A stretch of DNA of 64,000 nt, taken from contig JBITNC010000001.1 of the NCBI GenBank assembly GCA_050084985.1, forward strand, positions 126,976,001 through 127,040,000, given 5' to 3'. This DNA is from Nageia nagi (Eukaryota > Pinophyta). The notes beneath the pieces are model-generated. The model was not told the DNA's origin and searched no databases. It saw nothing but the letters and a program-made list of their open reading frames with translations. A program made the position numbers and the translations under genes. Shown here one piece after another: positions 22,901-34,640 of the stretch (positions are counted from its first letter, which is position 1; every line of letters begins with the position of its first letter).

Positions 22901-24190
22901 ACCTTCAGAGGTACATAGAACCTAAAAACGTATTGATCTGGTGAATTTGAATCATGACCAATAGGTGAGCTTAGATTTCTTGAATAGACACTTAAATGCT
23001 TTTTTAAGTAATTATCTTATTTGATATATTTTTTATATGGGGAAACCAAAAGTAAGGCTCTTACTCAGTGAAATCTAGATACACCACCCTAGAGGAGGAT
23101 AGGGAAGAATGGAATTTCTCTAGATTGGTTTGGTCAAAGTGGTTAATACCTAAGATAGCCTACTTTAGTTGGATGGTGATCTAGAAAAGAATTCTTACAT
23201 TAGATAATATGAAAAAATGGGGCTTTAATTTACCAAATTGGTGTATCCTCTACAAGAAAAATGAGGATTCAATTGATCACCTCTTGGTCCTATGTACTTT
23301 TACCCAACACATCCTCACCCATGTGATGAGGCTCTTTCATGTGGAGTGGATTTTCCCTTCTAACTTGAGGGATCTCTGTTTACAATGGGAAAGTCCTTTA
23401 AAAGGAAAGAGGTTAAGAAAAATATGGTTATTAAGCCTTTACCATGTTATATGGGGCCTTTGGAAGGAAAGGAATCACATAATTTTCAAGGAAGAGGAAA
23501 TGCAGGAACAAAGACTCTCCATTATGATCTGCAACTTTGTCAAGTAGATCAAGTTTAAGGATGAGCAAGAATCCTTGGAAGATTATGCTATTCTCAAGAA
23601 TTGGGATCAAAATCAGCTTATGGACCCACCAAAGTACCATCCTTGATAGGAGGAAAAGTGGACTCCCCCTGATTAGATGGTTAATGTTAAATTTTATTGG
23701 GACATACAAAGAAAACATAGGCCTTTCTAGTGTGGGTGGAGTTATGAGGAATCACATGGTGAAGCTATTATGATTATTGCAGAGCCACTTGGCACTCAAA
23801 CTAGCCACTTCATCAAATTGTAAGTAGTGTTTATACCCTTGATCTCTATGGTTAAATTTAACTATTCACAACTGATTATTGTTGGGAATTCTCTAAACAT
23901 TATTAATATCCTTAAGGGAGTCTCTCCACCAAGTTGGAACATTACAGGTATGATGGAGGAAGTCAAGTATTTCTAAATGGCATAGAGAATCATATGATTA
24001 AGCATAATTATAGAGGTAAATATGGTTGTGGATAGAGTGGCTGATGAGGTAATTAATCTCCCTAATATCATTATTTGGGAATATAGTTTTCCCCCAAACT
24101 TGCAGAGACTATGTGTGATAGATTTGTAATAGGAAACAAATCTTATGAGATATTGCAACTAATTTTTAATTGGGAAGATATTTGCTTTTG
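19994..24190 (+). pseudogene. LINE (L1-type) ORF2 remnant: endonuclease, RT, RNase H
   Basis: ORF2 starts near 19994 with MKILS then a stop where Trp is expected, followed by NMRCMSA (compare MKILSWNVRGL). The endonuclease is seen as DIVLLQETK (about 20065) and IYAPTTCLGRRKLWEALK, then IGYFNTPL (GDFN changed). The RT is seen as FRPISICNFLYKIILKVLGN near 21520, GAFVKG then ILKLDVSKAYDRVD near 21740, and FMDD instead of FADD at 22034-22045. A zinc-binding-like segment follows near 23230-23330. RNase H (NFIGTYKENIGLSSVGGVMR) lies near 23690. Stops, shifts and the changed active site make it inactive. The RNase H after RT places it with plant L1 elements. Confidence 0.85.
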
Positions 24191-24379
24191 AATAATGAAT
24201 GTGGCAAGGTTTTCAAAAAAATAAAAGGAAAGCAAGATTTAATTCTTGATGATAGGGATTTGTTTTAAATACAAGTGGCTAAAAGACTTATGATAATCTA
24301 GACCTTGACATGGAATTACAAATAAAAAGTGTGATGTGGCCTAGCTAGATTAATGACTACATTACATATCAATACTAGG

Positions 24380-25660
24380 AGATGGGAGGGGATGTTATCA
24401 TGATGACTCACAACCCCAAGGACTTGATGACTTAAAAGCATTTGAAGGAGGGCTTCATGGTTCATAATATGGTCTGCATGGCCTATCTTAGTAAGGGAAG
24501 ATCAAGGATCAAAATGCATGGCATATATCTTACCCTTCCCATCTCCCTCAATGGTTATGATTATGGTAGCATTTTTGTAGGCTCTAATTCACACAAATTG
24601 ATAGTATCACCCATAAGTGATATTTCCAAAACTACCTTGACTATTTTAACATTATGGGCTATTTTGGTAGGTACCTTATTTGGCTCTATGCTCAAACTGT
24701 CTCAATGGTTCCTAAATGAAAAATGTGATGCCCCTTCTAAACCCTAGCTTGAACCTACAACATTGGTACTCTTCAAGGATGTACATGGAATTATGGATTA
24801 AGGGGGTATATTGGATTTCCTAAAAATAATTGATGGACATGATGCAAAACTCTCCTGATAATTTATGACTACCTAGAAAGGAGGAGAGGTTTAATTATTT
24901 AAGATAGGCTTCAAAGTAAACCAAGTAGTTTTGGAAGATGTTACTAGTCTAAAGGAAAAAGGGGACATAGTCTAGTGGGATAATCACAACATGAATCTGG
25001 AGATTATGAAGTTTTATAAGGGTGAGTTCAATCTCCCTCAGGATAATAGAGGCATGATAAGGGATTCTTTTCTAGAAGCTTGGGGGATGTGGTCCAAGTA
25101 ATTATGTAGTATATTATGATGGATTCGTGTGATGGTCCTATGCAAAGCTTCCATATTGGTTTTCTAAATCATCTAAGAGGGATAAATATGAATATACCCA
25201 TGTTTGTTTATGTTGAATTGGATAAGACTATAGAGAACATGCAAAAGCAAAGGTGTGAGACCCCGATGCATCAAGGTCTTATTAAAATGATCTTTAAGTT
25301 AAAGGTCAATGAAATTGGGATTGCAAATCATTTTGATTTTAGAAAACCCCTATAAAATAGAAAGGATATGGTCATGGTTGTAAAGCTAATAGAGTCAAAG
25401 CTACTCAAACAAGTCAAGAAGGAAGCAAAGGATAAGTTGTCTAAGGTTCCTCATCGCTATAAAATCTACAAGGAAGGGAAACCTTAAACCTACATGGAGT
25501 TTTTGGATGTAGAGGAGGAGGAGGAGGATGAGGATGAAGAAGAAGTTGATAAGGAGGAGCATGATGAGGAGGAGGAAGAAAAGGATGCTAATGACGACTC
25601 TAGATAGAGATAAAGCGAACTAGTGAGGTAACTCCGAACCTTGAAGGAGATGAGGAAGGC
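24380..25660 (+). pseudogene. unrecognised coding remnant with acidic C-terminal tail
   Basis: The best open parts are 24442-24747 and 25116-25355, in the LINE's orientation but beyond its RNase H. They read as a globular protein (KIHGIY-like LTLPISLNGYDYGSIFV; SCDGPMQSFHIGFLNHLRG; MHQGLIKMIFKLKV). Near 25508-25608 an almost pure Glu/Asp run follows (EEEEEDEDEEEVDKEE). In-frame stops separate the parts. I do not recognise the family. It may be an extra ORF carried by this LINE lineage, a separate gene fragment or part of another element. Confidence 0.45.
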
Positions 25661-25966
25661 TTGAATGAAGAAGTCTCAACAATACCTAGGAGGCCCTTGA
25701 CAGAGCTAGGATAGGGGGATTGTTGGGAATGTTGAAGGAAAATATGAAACTTACTAATACTCTAGGGGAAATTTTGCAAGCTATCATGAAGGATGCAAAA
25801 AACTAGTTTAGTCTATTTTATATAGTTCTATTTTGATTCACTCATAGGTAGTTAGATTGATATTTTTGCAAAGAATAGGTCTGACATGACTCTTTTTGTT
25901 GGTTGATGATATAAATTTTTTATCATCATTGATATTCCATATAAAAATAAAAGAGAAGAAAAACTC
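25660..25966 (+). other. probable LINE 3' untranslated end
   Basis: Non-coding stretch ending in an A-rich run (TATAAAAATAAAAGAGAAGAAAAA), after which homology to element II's internal leader starts abruptly. The A-rich end fits a LINE 3' terminus. No target duplication could be paired with the left side. Confidence 0.45.
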
Positions 25967-26402
25967 CTAATAACCTAGGAGAAAAACTTGAAACCTAACC
26001 AAGATAATAATTTGGCCAATCCAATATACATCACAACCTTGAAAAATAGTTAGTACTCATCCTTGTGAGAGTATATTACTTATAAAAATGAAATAGTTGA
26101 GGATTGGTAGAACCTAGGCTCCACCTTGTGAGCATCCAGGTAAAAGCCTAATTTAAATAAGAAAACAAGCCTCAACTTTATTTCTCTTCAACTATGGTAC
26201 TTGGTTATGATAAAATATTGGATCTATGGAATATTTTATGAGATTCTATTATAAATCTTTGTACATGTGAATTTTGTTAATCAAGTTAAGCATGTTATTT
26301 TTATTATCCTTGATCAAAATTTATCATGTACATGTATGAATGATTAAGCTCAATATGTAAAGTTTATTAATTGGTTAACACTTCCACCTTTTTGTGTAGA
26401 AA

Positions 26403-29400
26403 ATGGGAGACACCTTCTTAGCCAAGCACATTCTTGATGGTTTCAACCATGGTATTTGGGAACCTTGGATTAAAGTTGAATTGCAAGCAATGAAACTATG
26501 GAAGATAGTTAATAAGAATCTATTTGCTCCTATAGATGAGAAGGCACTTGATTCTTACAACATAAATAATGAATTGGAAATGTATATGATTTTGTGCACA
26601 ATATTATACGAAGTGTTGCTTATGATCTCTTCACCAACCTCTGCAAAGGAAGCTTAAGATAGGCTTAAGAAAATCTAACTAAGATCTAAATTTTTAATAA
26701 GGTTCACTATTCTCCAAAAGTTACTTCAATCTCATCAAAGGGAAGACAAAAATGTTTCCATCTATTTGAATAAAATCATTAACCTTAGAATCCAACTTAT
26801 TGGTAGTGGGTGCAATTGGATCAATAACAATTTCATGGTATTCATCATTCTTCAAAGTTTTTTAAAAAATTTAGTAACTTTATGATAGTTATTGAGAGTA
26901 AGCTTGATGATGAAGAGGAAGTATTCTCTCTTGAGAACCTTTCAAGGCTCCTGCTGAAGTATGAAGAAACTCTTAGTAAAAAGGTGTTGATATCTTCTCT
27001 AAAGGATAATAATGTTGCTCTAGGAGAAACCAAAACTCCTTTCAAGAATAATTTCAAATATCAAAAGAAGTCTTTTCTTGCTACCTTCAAGAAGTTTGAG
27101 AAGAAGGGAAATAATAACTACAAGTAGAGACATGGAAAAGGAAAGGTAAATAAACCAAATCCTAAGAAAAAATTTAATGGAAATTGTAACTTTTATGGTA
27201 GCTATGGTCACAAAGAATTTGATTGCTATAAAAATAAAAGAGAAGAAAAGAACAAAGGAAATGGAAATGTGAAGAACTTCAAAAGAAAAAAAAAATATTA
27301 AAGTCTATTTTGTTTCTACTCTTTACTCCATGACTCACACTTTCTCAACTGATTGGATTGTTGACTCTGGATGCACTAATCACCTATGATTTGAAAAGGA
27401 TAAGTTTAAAAAAATTTATAAGTATAGAAAGGATACAATTGTGATAGGTGATAATTCAATCTTTGAAGTCTAAGTGATTGTTCTTGAAAATATGCTCTAT
27501 GTGCCTAAGATTAGAATGAACCTTATTTTTATAATTCAAGTTACAAGGAAAGGATACTCATTTGAGTTCAACTCACACTTTTGGTGCATTAATAAGGGAC
27601 TTACCACTTTGGTGAAAGGATCAGTGAAATATGATTCTACATTGTAGATCAAGCTCAAACAAAGATGTATCTTTCTATGAATGTTTGCTCTAAGGGGAAT
27701 CTTTGGCACCAACATCTAGAGAATCTTAACCATAAAAGTATTCAAATTTTGAAATACTAAGAACTTATGGAAGGTTTTAATTTGATTTCACCCATAATTA
27801 ATCTATGTGAGAAGTGTATCCTAGGAAATATGGATATAAAAAGATTTGAAAAAGATAAGAAAATAAGGAAAACCTAACCTCTTCAACTTGCATATTTAGA
27901 TTTGATCTGTTTCATACTAAGTTGCTTAGGGAAGCATATTATGCATTGACCTTTATCAACAACTTCAATAGAAAGATATTTGGTTATCTACTTGAGCACA
28001 AGGATCAAACCTTTGATAGGTTCAAAGATTTCAAGGTCTTAGTTGAAAATCTAACTAACCTTAAAATTAAGATATTGAAATCAAATAATGGGGGTAAGTA
28101 TAACAATAATAATTTTAATGACTATTGTGTTAAGCATAGTATCAAGAGGCCATTTACGATTCTTTACACTCGTTAGCAAAATGATGTTACCGAAAGAAAA
28201 AATATGAAAATTATGAATATGGCTAGATGCATGTTGAGAAATATTCCTAGTTTCTTGTCAAGTGAAGCTATGAGCATTGCAATTTACATCTTGAATAAGT
28301 GTCCTACAAAAGCTTTTAAAGGTAAAAATCCTTTTGAGGAATGGATAGTAAAGAAATCCAACATTTCTCACTTTAGGGTGTTTGGTTTTGAAGCATTCTT
28401 CTACATTATTTATGAGAAAAGAAAAAAGTTGGACAAGAGAATTGAAAAATGCATTTTTATGGGATATGATAGTCAGAATAGAGGCTACAGTTCTACTCTC
28501 CATCATACAAAGTAGTGTTTGTATCAAGGTATGTAAAGTTTTATGAACTTCCTGAGGTATTTTCTTCCAATGAGGATGTTTATGATCTATATGAATCTTA
28601 AGCTATACCTAACTAGTTGGATATTAATGAAGATAGTTCACTTCAAGAGAAAAATTCTCCAACTCAGAGGATAATAAGAAATATGACCTTGAAAAAAAAA
28701 TTATTTTTCAAAATTGATAACAAAAATAAAGCCATGAAAGTGGAGTATGAGGTACTTATGAAAAATGAAACTTGGGACTTGATTTTTTATCCTAATGAGA
28801 GGAATGTGATTGGTAATAAGTGGATCTACAAGGTCAATTATAATTTAGTTGGAGATATTGAGAAATGTAAGCCAAGGTTAATGGCCAAATATTTTTCTCA
28901 TAGATATAGAGTTGATTATGAGAAAACATTCACTCACATAGAAAATATGCCCATGGTTAGGATAATCCTTGCTCTTTTAGCAACTCAAGGATGGAAAGAT
29001 TTTCAACTTGACATTAAAAGTGCATTTCTCAATGGTGAATTAGATGTGGAAATCTACATGAATCAATAAGAAGGATTTTTTATGGAAGGAAAAGAGTCAT
29101 TTGTATGTAATCTAAAAAGTTATTGTATAGAATTAAGCAAGCACCTAGAGCTTGGTACTAGAAGATTTCATGATACTTTACAGATATTGGATTCTCCATG
29201 TGCTTCTTTGACTCTGATCTATATGTACTCAATCAAGGAAAATAGATGGTCTTGATTCTTTTTTACGTAGATGATCTTCTAATCACATGGAATAATGATA
29301 AAATCATCCAAGAGTGTATGTCCAAAATTAGGGTAATAGTTGAAATGATCAATCTTGGTCTCTTGCACTACTACCTTGGAAACATAAGTGTAACAATACA

Positions 29401-30130
29401 AGGATTGTACTTATCTTAGTCAATCAAAGTATATATATTAGATATTTAAAAAAAAATGGAATGGAAGAGTGTAAATCTATTGTGATCCCAATATCTTTTA
29501 GAATTACTTTTTCTTTTAGCTCTAACTCTCAGTTGGCAAATGCTATAGCTTACAGGCTATTAATTGGTAGTCTTCTTTATTTGACTATTTTCAAGCCAAT
29601 TATTACATTTGTAATAAATTTGATGGTATGATTCATGTAGAAATTATATGTTGAACACCTCAATGTTGTTAAAAGAATCTTAAGGTATGTTTCTCTCAAG
29701 TATTCTAAGTTTCTCTCATTTGTTCTCTCAAGGTTCTCAAATTCTAATTATCGGAGAGATGGAGATGATAAGAAATCAACATCTACATATTTGTTTAGCA
29801 CTAGTTTAGGTATTATCTTTTAGGCTTCCAAAAAGTAGCCTATTATTTCTCTTTCCACCACATAAGCTTAACATCGATCCATGTGTATTATGGCCTAAGA
29901 AGTTATTTAACTTAGGCATATTCTGAAAGAAATTGGATATGAGCAAGCTCATCCATATTAAATTTTTTTAGACAATCAGTTTCATGGCATTATATAGTTG
30001 TAGACTTGAAGAATCCATTTGCCCTAAACTCCACTAATTTATTCACCATGCCCCTTCTTGAAGCTCAATTCAGTAAGCTTAGGGAGTCTATCAGGTTGGT
30101 GAGGTTTCCTCAAGGAGAAGTGAACATTGA
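26403..30130 (+). pseudogene. copia gag-pol pseudogene of element II
   Basis: Gag starts at 26403 (MGDTFLAKHILDGFNHG) with a UBN2-type middle part. The zinc knuckle at 27185-27226 reads C-x2-Y-x4-H-x4-C, so the second Cys is lost. The protease site is intact (WIVDSGCTNH, DSG at 27363-27371). The integrase HHCC region lies at about 27700-27830 (WHQHLENLNH, CEKC). In the core, SDNGG has become SNNGG at about 28080. GAG-pre-integrase and linker follow (FEEWIVKKSNISHFRVFG). RT lies at about 28720-29350 (NKWIYKV, QLDIKSAFLNGELDVEIYMN) and keeps YVDD at 29264-29275. RNase H remnants extend to 30130. Several stops and shifts make it inactive. Confidence 0.88.
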
Positions 30131-30239
30131 ATTCATGTTTGTAATGATAAATTCACCCATAGAAAGATTTTTGGTTGTATAGTGTTGAACTATATTTGTA
30201 TTTTTGGCTAATTCTTCTTGTGTGATGAACTATTTATAC

Positions 30240-30420
30240 ACTTGAGCATATAATACACCATCATAGCACTATTCAATTATCCATATGGGAGGAACTCGTA
30301 TGTGTATATGATGGATTTTTTTTTGCACTATTCAATTATCCATATGTGAAGAACTCATGTGTCTTTTGATATTGTTTAGTTATCCATGTGTGTGGAACTT
30401 GTATATGCATTTTTTCATGC
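30240..30420 (+). repeat. iterated TGTGAGGAACTC motif, element II
   Basis: Three diverged copies of ATCCATATGNGAGGAACTC-NTATGTG between 30278 and 30410, the same place relative to the 3' LTR as in elements I, III and IV. Confidence 0.65.
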
Positions 30421-30918
30421 TCTATTTATGATTATAATCAATATATATATTGTATACAATAAGTGACTATGAGTATTGTCTTGACATCTTCATGATGAAT
30501 TATAGTGCACTATTGATCAATTTATGGATCATATTGCTTGATTCATTTATCTTTGTTGATATGAACATGTACATGATGCATATAAGTAATCTTATTTTTT
30601 TTAGCTTCTTATATATTGTAGGTCTCTTCTTGAGATTGCAAGTTACTTACTTTAGGTGTGCAGGCTCATGGAGGTAAATTATGTCAACTTCTAGTTGGAT
30701 GACTACTTTATGTATATTGAAATTAGTTACAGTTAATGATTGTATTATAAACCATTTGTTGGAATGGTAAAGTGGTGAGTCTCAAACTAAGATCTTGCTT
30801 ATTTCACAAAGATGTAAAAGTTTTCATCTCTAATTCTATCTATATGGAGGAGAATTCTCTTTTATTCTCTCTTTATTCTCTCTTCTTCACTCTATCCTAA
30901 TATTGCATTAAAAGGGAG

Positions 30919-31110
30919 TGTTGTAATATATAATACATTGTTGTATAGTTTTTTAATGTTCTTCTTTGTAAATTCACCAATACTTAAAGTATCCCTAGAT
31001 ACCTTAAGTATTTAAGTGATTATGATAATGTAACTTATCCTACACTCCTTCTCATGAGCATACCCCTTGGGTAAAAGGGTGAAGCATGTCATGTATTTGT
31101 ACAATGGTTA
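30919..31110 (+). repeat. 3' LTR of element II, left part
   Basis: Starts TGTTGTAATATATAAT right after polypurine tract AAAGGGAG (30911-30918) and breaks off at GGTTA, where element III begins. The remaining 310 bp lie at 39780-40089. Confidence 0.85.
31106..31110 (+). repeat. target-site duplication, left copy (element III)
   Basis: GGTTA; the right copy at 39775-39779 is AGTTA (one G-to-A change). Removing element III and one copy restores a continuous LTR, as comparison with sister LTRs predicts. Confidence 0.8.
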
Positions 31111-31605
31111 TGTTGAAATGTATAATGCCTTATTGTAAAGGTTTGTATTAAATTTTCTATGTAAGTTCACTAATACTTAAGGGTATCATTTGATAACTTA
31201 AGTATTTAAACGAATATGATAATGTAACTTGTCATACACTCCATGTCATGAGCATGCCCCTTAGGTAAAAGGATGTGCATGTTATGCTTTTGTACATTAG
31301 ATAAAAGGGTGATCCAAAGAGAAATTTTGGCCTATAAATAGAAAGTTTCCTCTTTGTGATTACACACCAATTATGAAGTAAAGTTATGTTATAGGATAGA
31401 AGTGTAAGAGTTGAGATTATGAGGATTGTAAGAGAGTTGTATTTGTGATTGAAGTAAAGATCTAGTTAGTAGATGTACTCCTAGTTGAAAAAACCACTTA
31501 CATCTTGTGTTGTGAGATTGATTTGTGAGTTTGTTAGATGTAATTGTGAATTTTCATGTGATCTTGGGAGTTTAGGATTGCTTTTGTTATAGTTCAATCC
31601 CTTCA
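31111..31605 (+). repeat. 5' LTR of element III
   Basis: 495 bp, TGTTGAAATG to CCCTTCA, with TATAAATAG at about 31334. The hairpin region (31469-31498) is damaged by G-to-A changes (CTCC faces GAAA). Confidence 0.93.
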
Positions 31606-31607
31606 TT

Positions 31608-31620
31608 TGGTATTAGAGCA
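31608..31620 (+). other. primer-binding site of element III
   Basis: TTGGTATTAGAGC just after the 5' LTR; one transition from the initiator-Met tRNA complement TGGTATCAGAGC. Confidence 0.85.
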
Positions 31621-33340
31621 AGTGTGTAAGCTCTTCTTCAACATCTTGGAGGTTCTCCATCATTTCTTAAGGTTTACCTTTCTTGTTTAAAGTAAACACA
31701 AGTAAAGGTATAAAATTCCTTACTCCTTAATTTTTTTTCTTTTGGATTATTTCATAGTGATACTAACATATTTTGTGAAGATGTGTTAGTTCATTTTTTT
31801 AAATTATGCTTAAAATAATGCATTTTTTTTACTAACCTTTTTTTGTTGCAATTTTTTTTACTAAGCATATTGCTAATTTATTAAAAAAAATGTTAACATA
31901 AAAAATTACAATTTGTTTCAATTTTATTTGTGAGAAGTAACTTCTTTTACTAACATAAAGTAAAATGAGAGACTACAATCTCAAATACTTAATGTTAATA
32001 TTAAAAAAAAATGTGATGGTAAATTTATTTTGCAATTTATTGTACATTTTACAATATATCAAAAAAGGGAGGAAGATTTATGTTTACTAACCTAATGCCT
32101 ACACTTAAAATACATTACTGTTGAACAAAAATTATCTAAAACCTTATTTATAATAAACTTTAAAAAAAAAAGGTTTATCTAAATTTTTTTAACAAAGGTT
32201 TGAAAGGGTGATTTCAAGTGCTCAGTGGCAGTATGTCATCATCTACCAGCAACCTCCTACAAATGGTTGGTTGACCATCATGACTTGAAGCCTTGCATTT
32301 TTTCTCATGCGACCTCCTTGTTTTCTTTGACCATTAGAGTGGCATGGGAGCTTTGAGCTACGTGCTTACCAACTATGTCTCATCATCTCTATGGAGGGCT
32401 ATCTAACCCTCATTATTTTTGTTCTTGCATCGTTCTCTATGATCTGATGCTTACCCCCATGCCATTCTCTTTGTGGCACCATTCTCTGGGATCGTACAAG
32501 AGTTAAAACCTAGGTCCTTAGTAATTTTTTTTGGGTGCTGTAGATATCGTCCCTTTAAGCTCACTTATAGGGTAAGTGAGTTCTATTTTTTTACTCCCAT
32601 TGTCTCTTTTTAAAAGGCCCTCTCTCATGCATCTTTGCTCTGATAGTGACCAGCTGCTTTTTGCTACACTCTCCCCAAACCCTTGCATTGTCTCCTTATT
32701 CAAATAAATAACAATTTTTTTCCTTTGCAGACATGGCTTTGCAAACTCCTTACACCCTCGCGCTGTCTCCTTCTTCACATAGTTTCACCTCCTCCTTGCG
32801 GCCTGCTGGCGGCCTCTCTCATGTATTAGAAATAAATAACAACTTATTTTTTCTCCTTCGCAGACTCTGAGTATTACCTTGGCATCAATAGCAGGGATAT
32901 AAAAAGCCTTTTTAACTATATCCCCTCGTTGTCTTTTCCTTTTCACCCTTTAAGTATTTTTTTATTATCTTCATCATTACTTCTTTTAAAGTGTTACGTT
33001 GAAACTTTATAGCTTATCCTTCTTTTAAGCTATCAGTACCATCACATTAAATTTGATTCAATGGAGTGTGGGTCTTCTCCTTTCATTTAATTCCTATAGG
33101 TTTAGCAGGTAAATTACGATGACTTGTTCTTATTTCAAGAAATCATGTAGAATTTTTTCTCTATGACAATTTTTTTGGCTTTAACAAAGGAATATTGTGT
33201 TATAAAAGCTTAATTTTTCCTTTAAATACACTTTTTCTCTAAGATTTTTTTTTTGAAATAAAAAATAAAAAAAAGGGTGAAGGTTATTTCAATAGCAAAA
33301 ATACTATTTACTTAGTTAAAATTATTACTTAATTTTTTAA
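31620..33340 (+). other. 5' internal non-coding region of element III
   Basis: No coding motif. Poly-T and poly-A runs are frequent. At 32703-32730 and 32831-32863 the block AATAAATAACAA, a pyrimidine run and then CAGAC occur twice about 130 bp apart, each resembling a 3' splice acceptor. An antisense open stretch at 32518-32778 has no recognisable motif. Confidence 0.5.
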
Positions 33341-33349
33341 AATTATGGA

Positions 33350-33790
33350 TTGATGCACGCTTCTTTAAGTTAATGATGCATACTTATGCTTGAAATTTTT
33401 TACATGCTTAGTACTTAACTTTTAAATGATGCATACTTAAGATTAGTACTTATGCTTATTACTTTAAAAAAATTTAAGTTAATGGTACATACTTAGTACT
33501 TAACCTTTAAATGATGCATGCTTAAGATTAGTACTTATGCTTATTACTTAAAAAATTTAAGTTAATAAATGCATTCTTAGTACTTAATTTTTAAGTTAAT
33601 ATTGCATGCTTAAGACTTAAATTTTTAAGTTAATATTGCATACTTAGAATTTAAAAGTTTTAAGTTAATGTTGTATGCTTATGACTTAATTCCTTAAGTT
33701 AAAAGATGCATGTTGAGTATTTATCTTTCATGCAAAGATAACTTATGCAAATTTTTGAAATTAATACATGCTTACGCTTAAGTATTTCTC
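33350..33790 (+). repeat. degenerate repeats of TTAAGTTAAT and GCATGCTTA units
   Basis: At least seven irregular copies of a unit containing TTTTTAAGTTAATATTGCAT, then ACTTAGTACTTAA-like sequence, with spacing of roughly 50-60 bp. It corresponds to 14300-14700 in element I. Confidence 0.65.
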
Positions 33791-33849
33791 TTTTTTTTTG
33801 CAAAATTAACTTATGGAAAATTAGGATTAATGTAAAGATGTTCTTTAGG

Positions 33850-34440
33850 TTTTGGTAAACAAAACCCATTAGACACTTAGGTTTCAAGTTATTGAATAGA
33901 TAATATTTTACTTATGCTCTTATTTCATATTTTGTACTTTGATTTATTTACTTATGCAAATAAAAAATGCAAACATTGATATGAACAACCTCTTAAAATG
34001 AACACATCTGTACGTATATCTCGTAACATGACTTATTTGGAGAGCCATGATGTGAGGACAGGTAAATTGAAGGTTTTAAGTTCGATGATCCAAATGGTGA
34101 AAAGTTTGTACTTCTCAATTACCCCTAAGTCCTCTATTAGTCTGGACATAAATCTATTAGATGGACAGACATATGTGTAGTGATACCACATGTTTGCATA
34201 TCCATTCAAGGATTATCTTGATAACCTAGGAGGATAACTTGAAACCTAATCAAGATTAATAATTTGATCGATTCAATAAATATCAAGACCTTGAAAAATA
34301 GCTAGTACTTCTCCTTATGAGAGTATATTACTGTCGAAGGGGAACTGGTTGAGAATTGATAAGACCTAAGCTCCTATTGTGTGAGCATCTAGGTGAAGGT
34401 CTAATTTTAGATAAGAAAATAAATCTAAATAATGTCACTC
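33850..34440 (+). other. conserved 5' internal block (element III copy)
   Basis: Same order of sequence blocks as 14740-15300: AACAAAACCCATTAGACACT, TAACCTAGGAGGATAACTTG, GAGAGTATATTACTG, GTGAGCATCTAGGTGAAGG. Non-coding. Confidence 0.75.
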
Positions 34441-34640
34441 TACATCTATGATTCTTGAGATGAGAAATGTATTTGGATACATAGGTTATTATTTGAATTG
34501 TAAAACATTTGCACTTATGAATCAAATAAAACATGTTTTTAGTGTTAAATGTAACATGTATTATTTACTTGGTTAAAATTTAATATTTAATGTTATTTAT
34601 TGAAATCACATGCTTATTATTTCACATTCTTATGTAGCAA

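Noticed and set aside
32518-32778. Antisense open stretch of 86 codons in element III leader
   Set aside because: No motif, no homologous frame in sister elements; considered chance.
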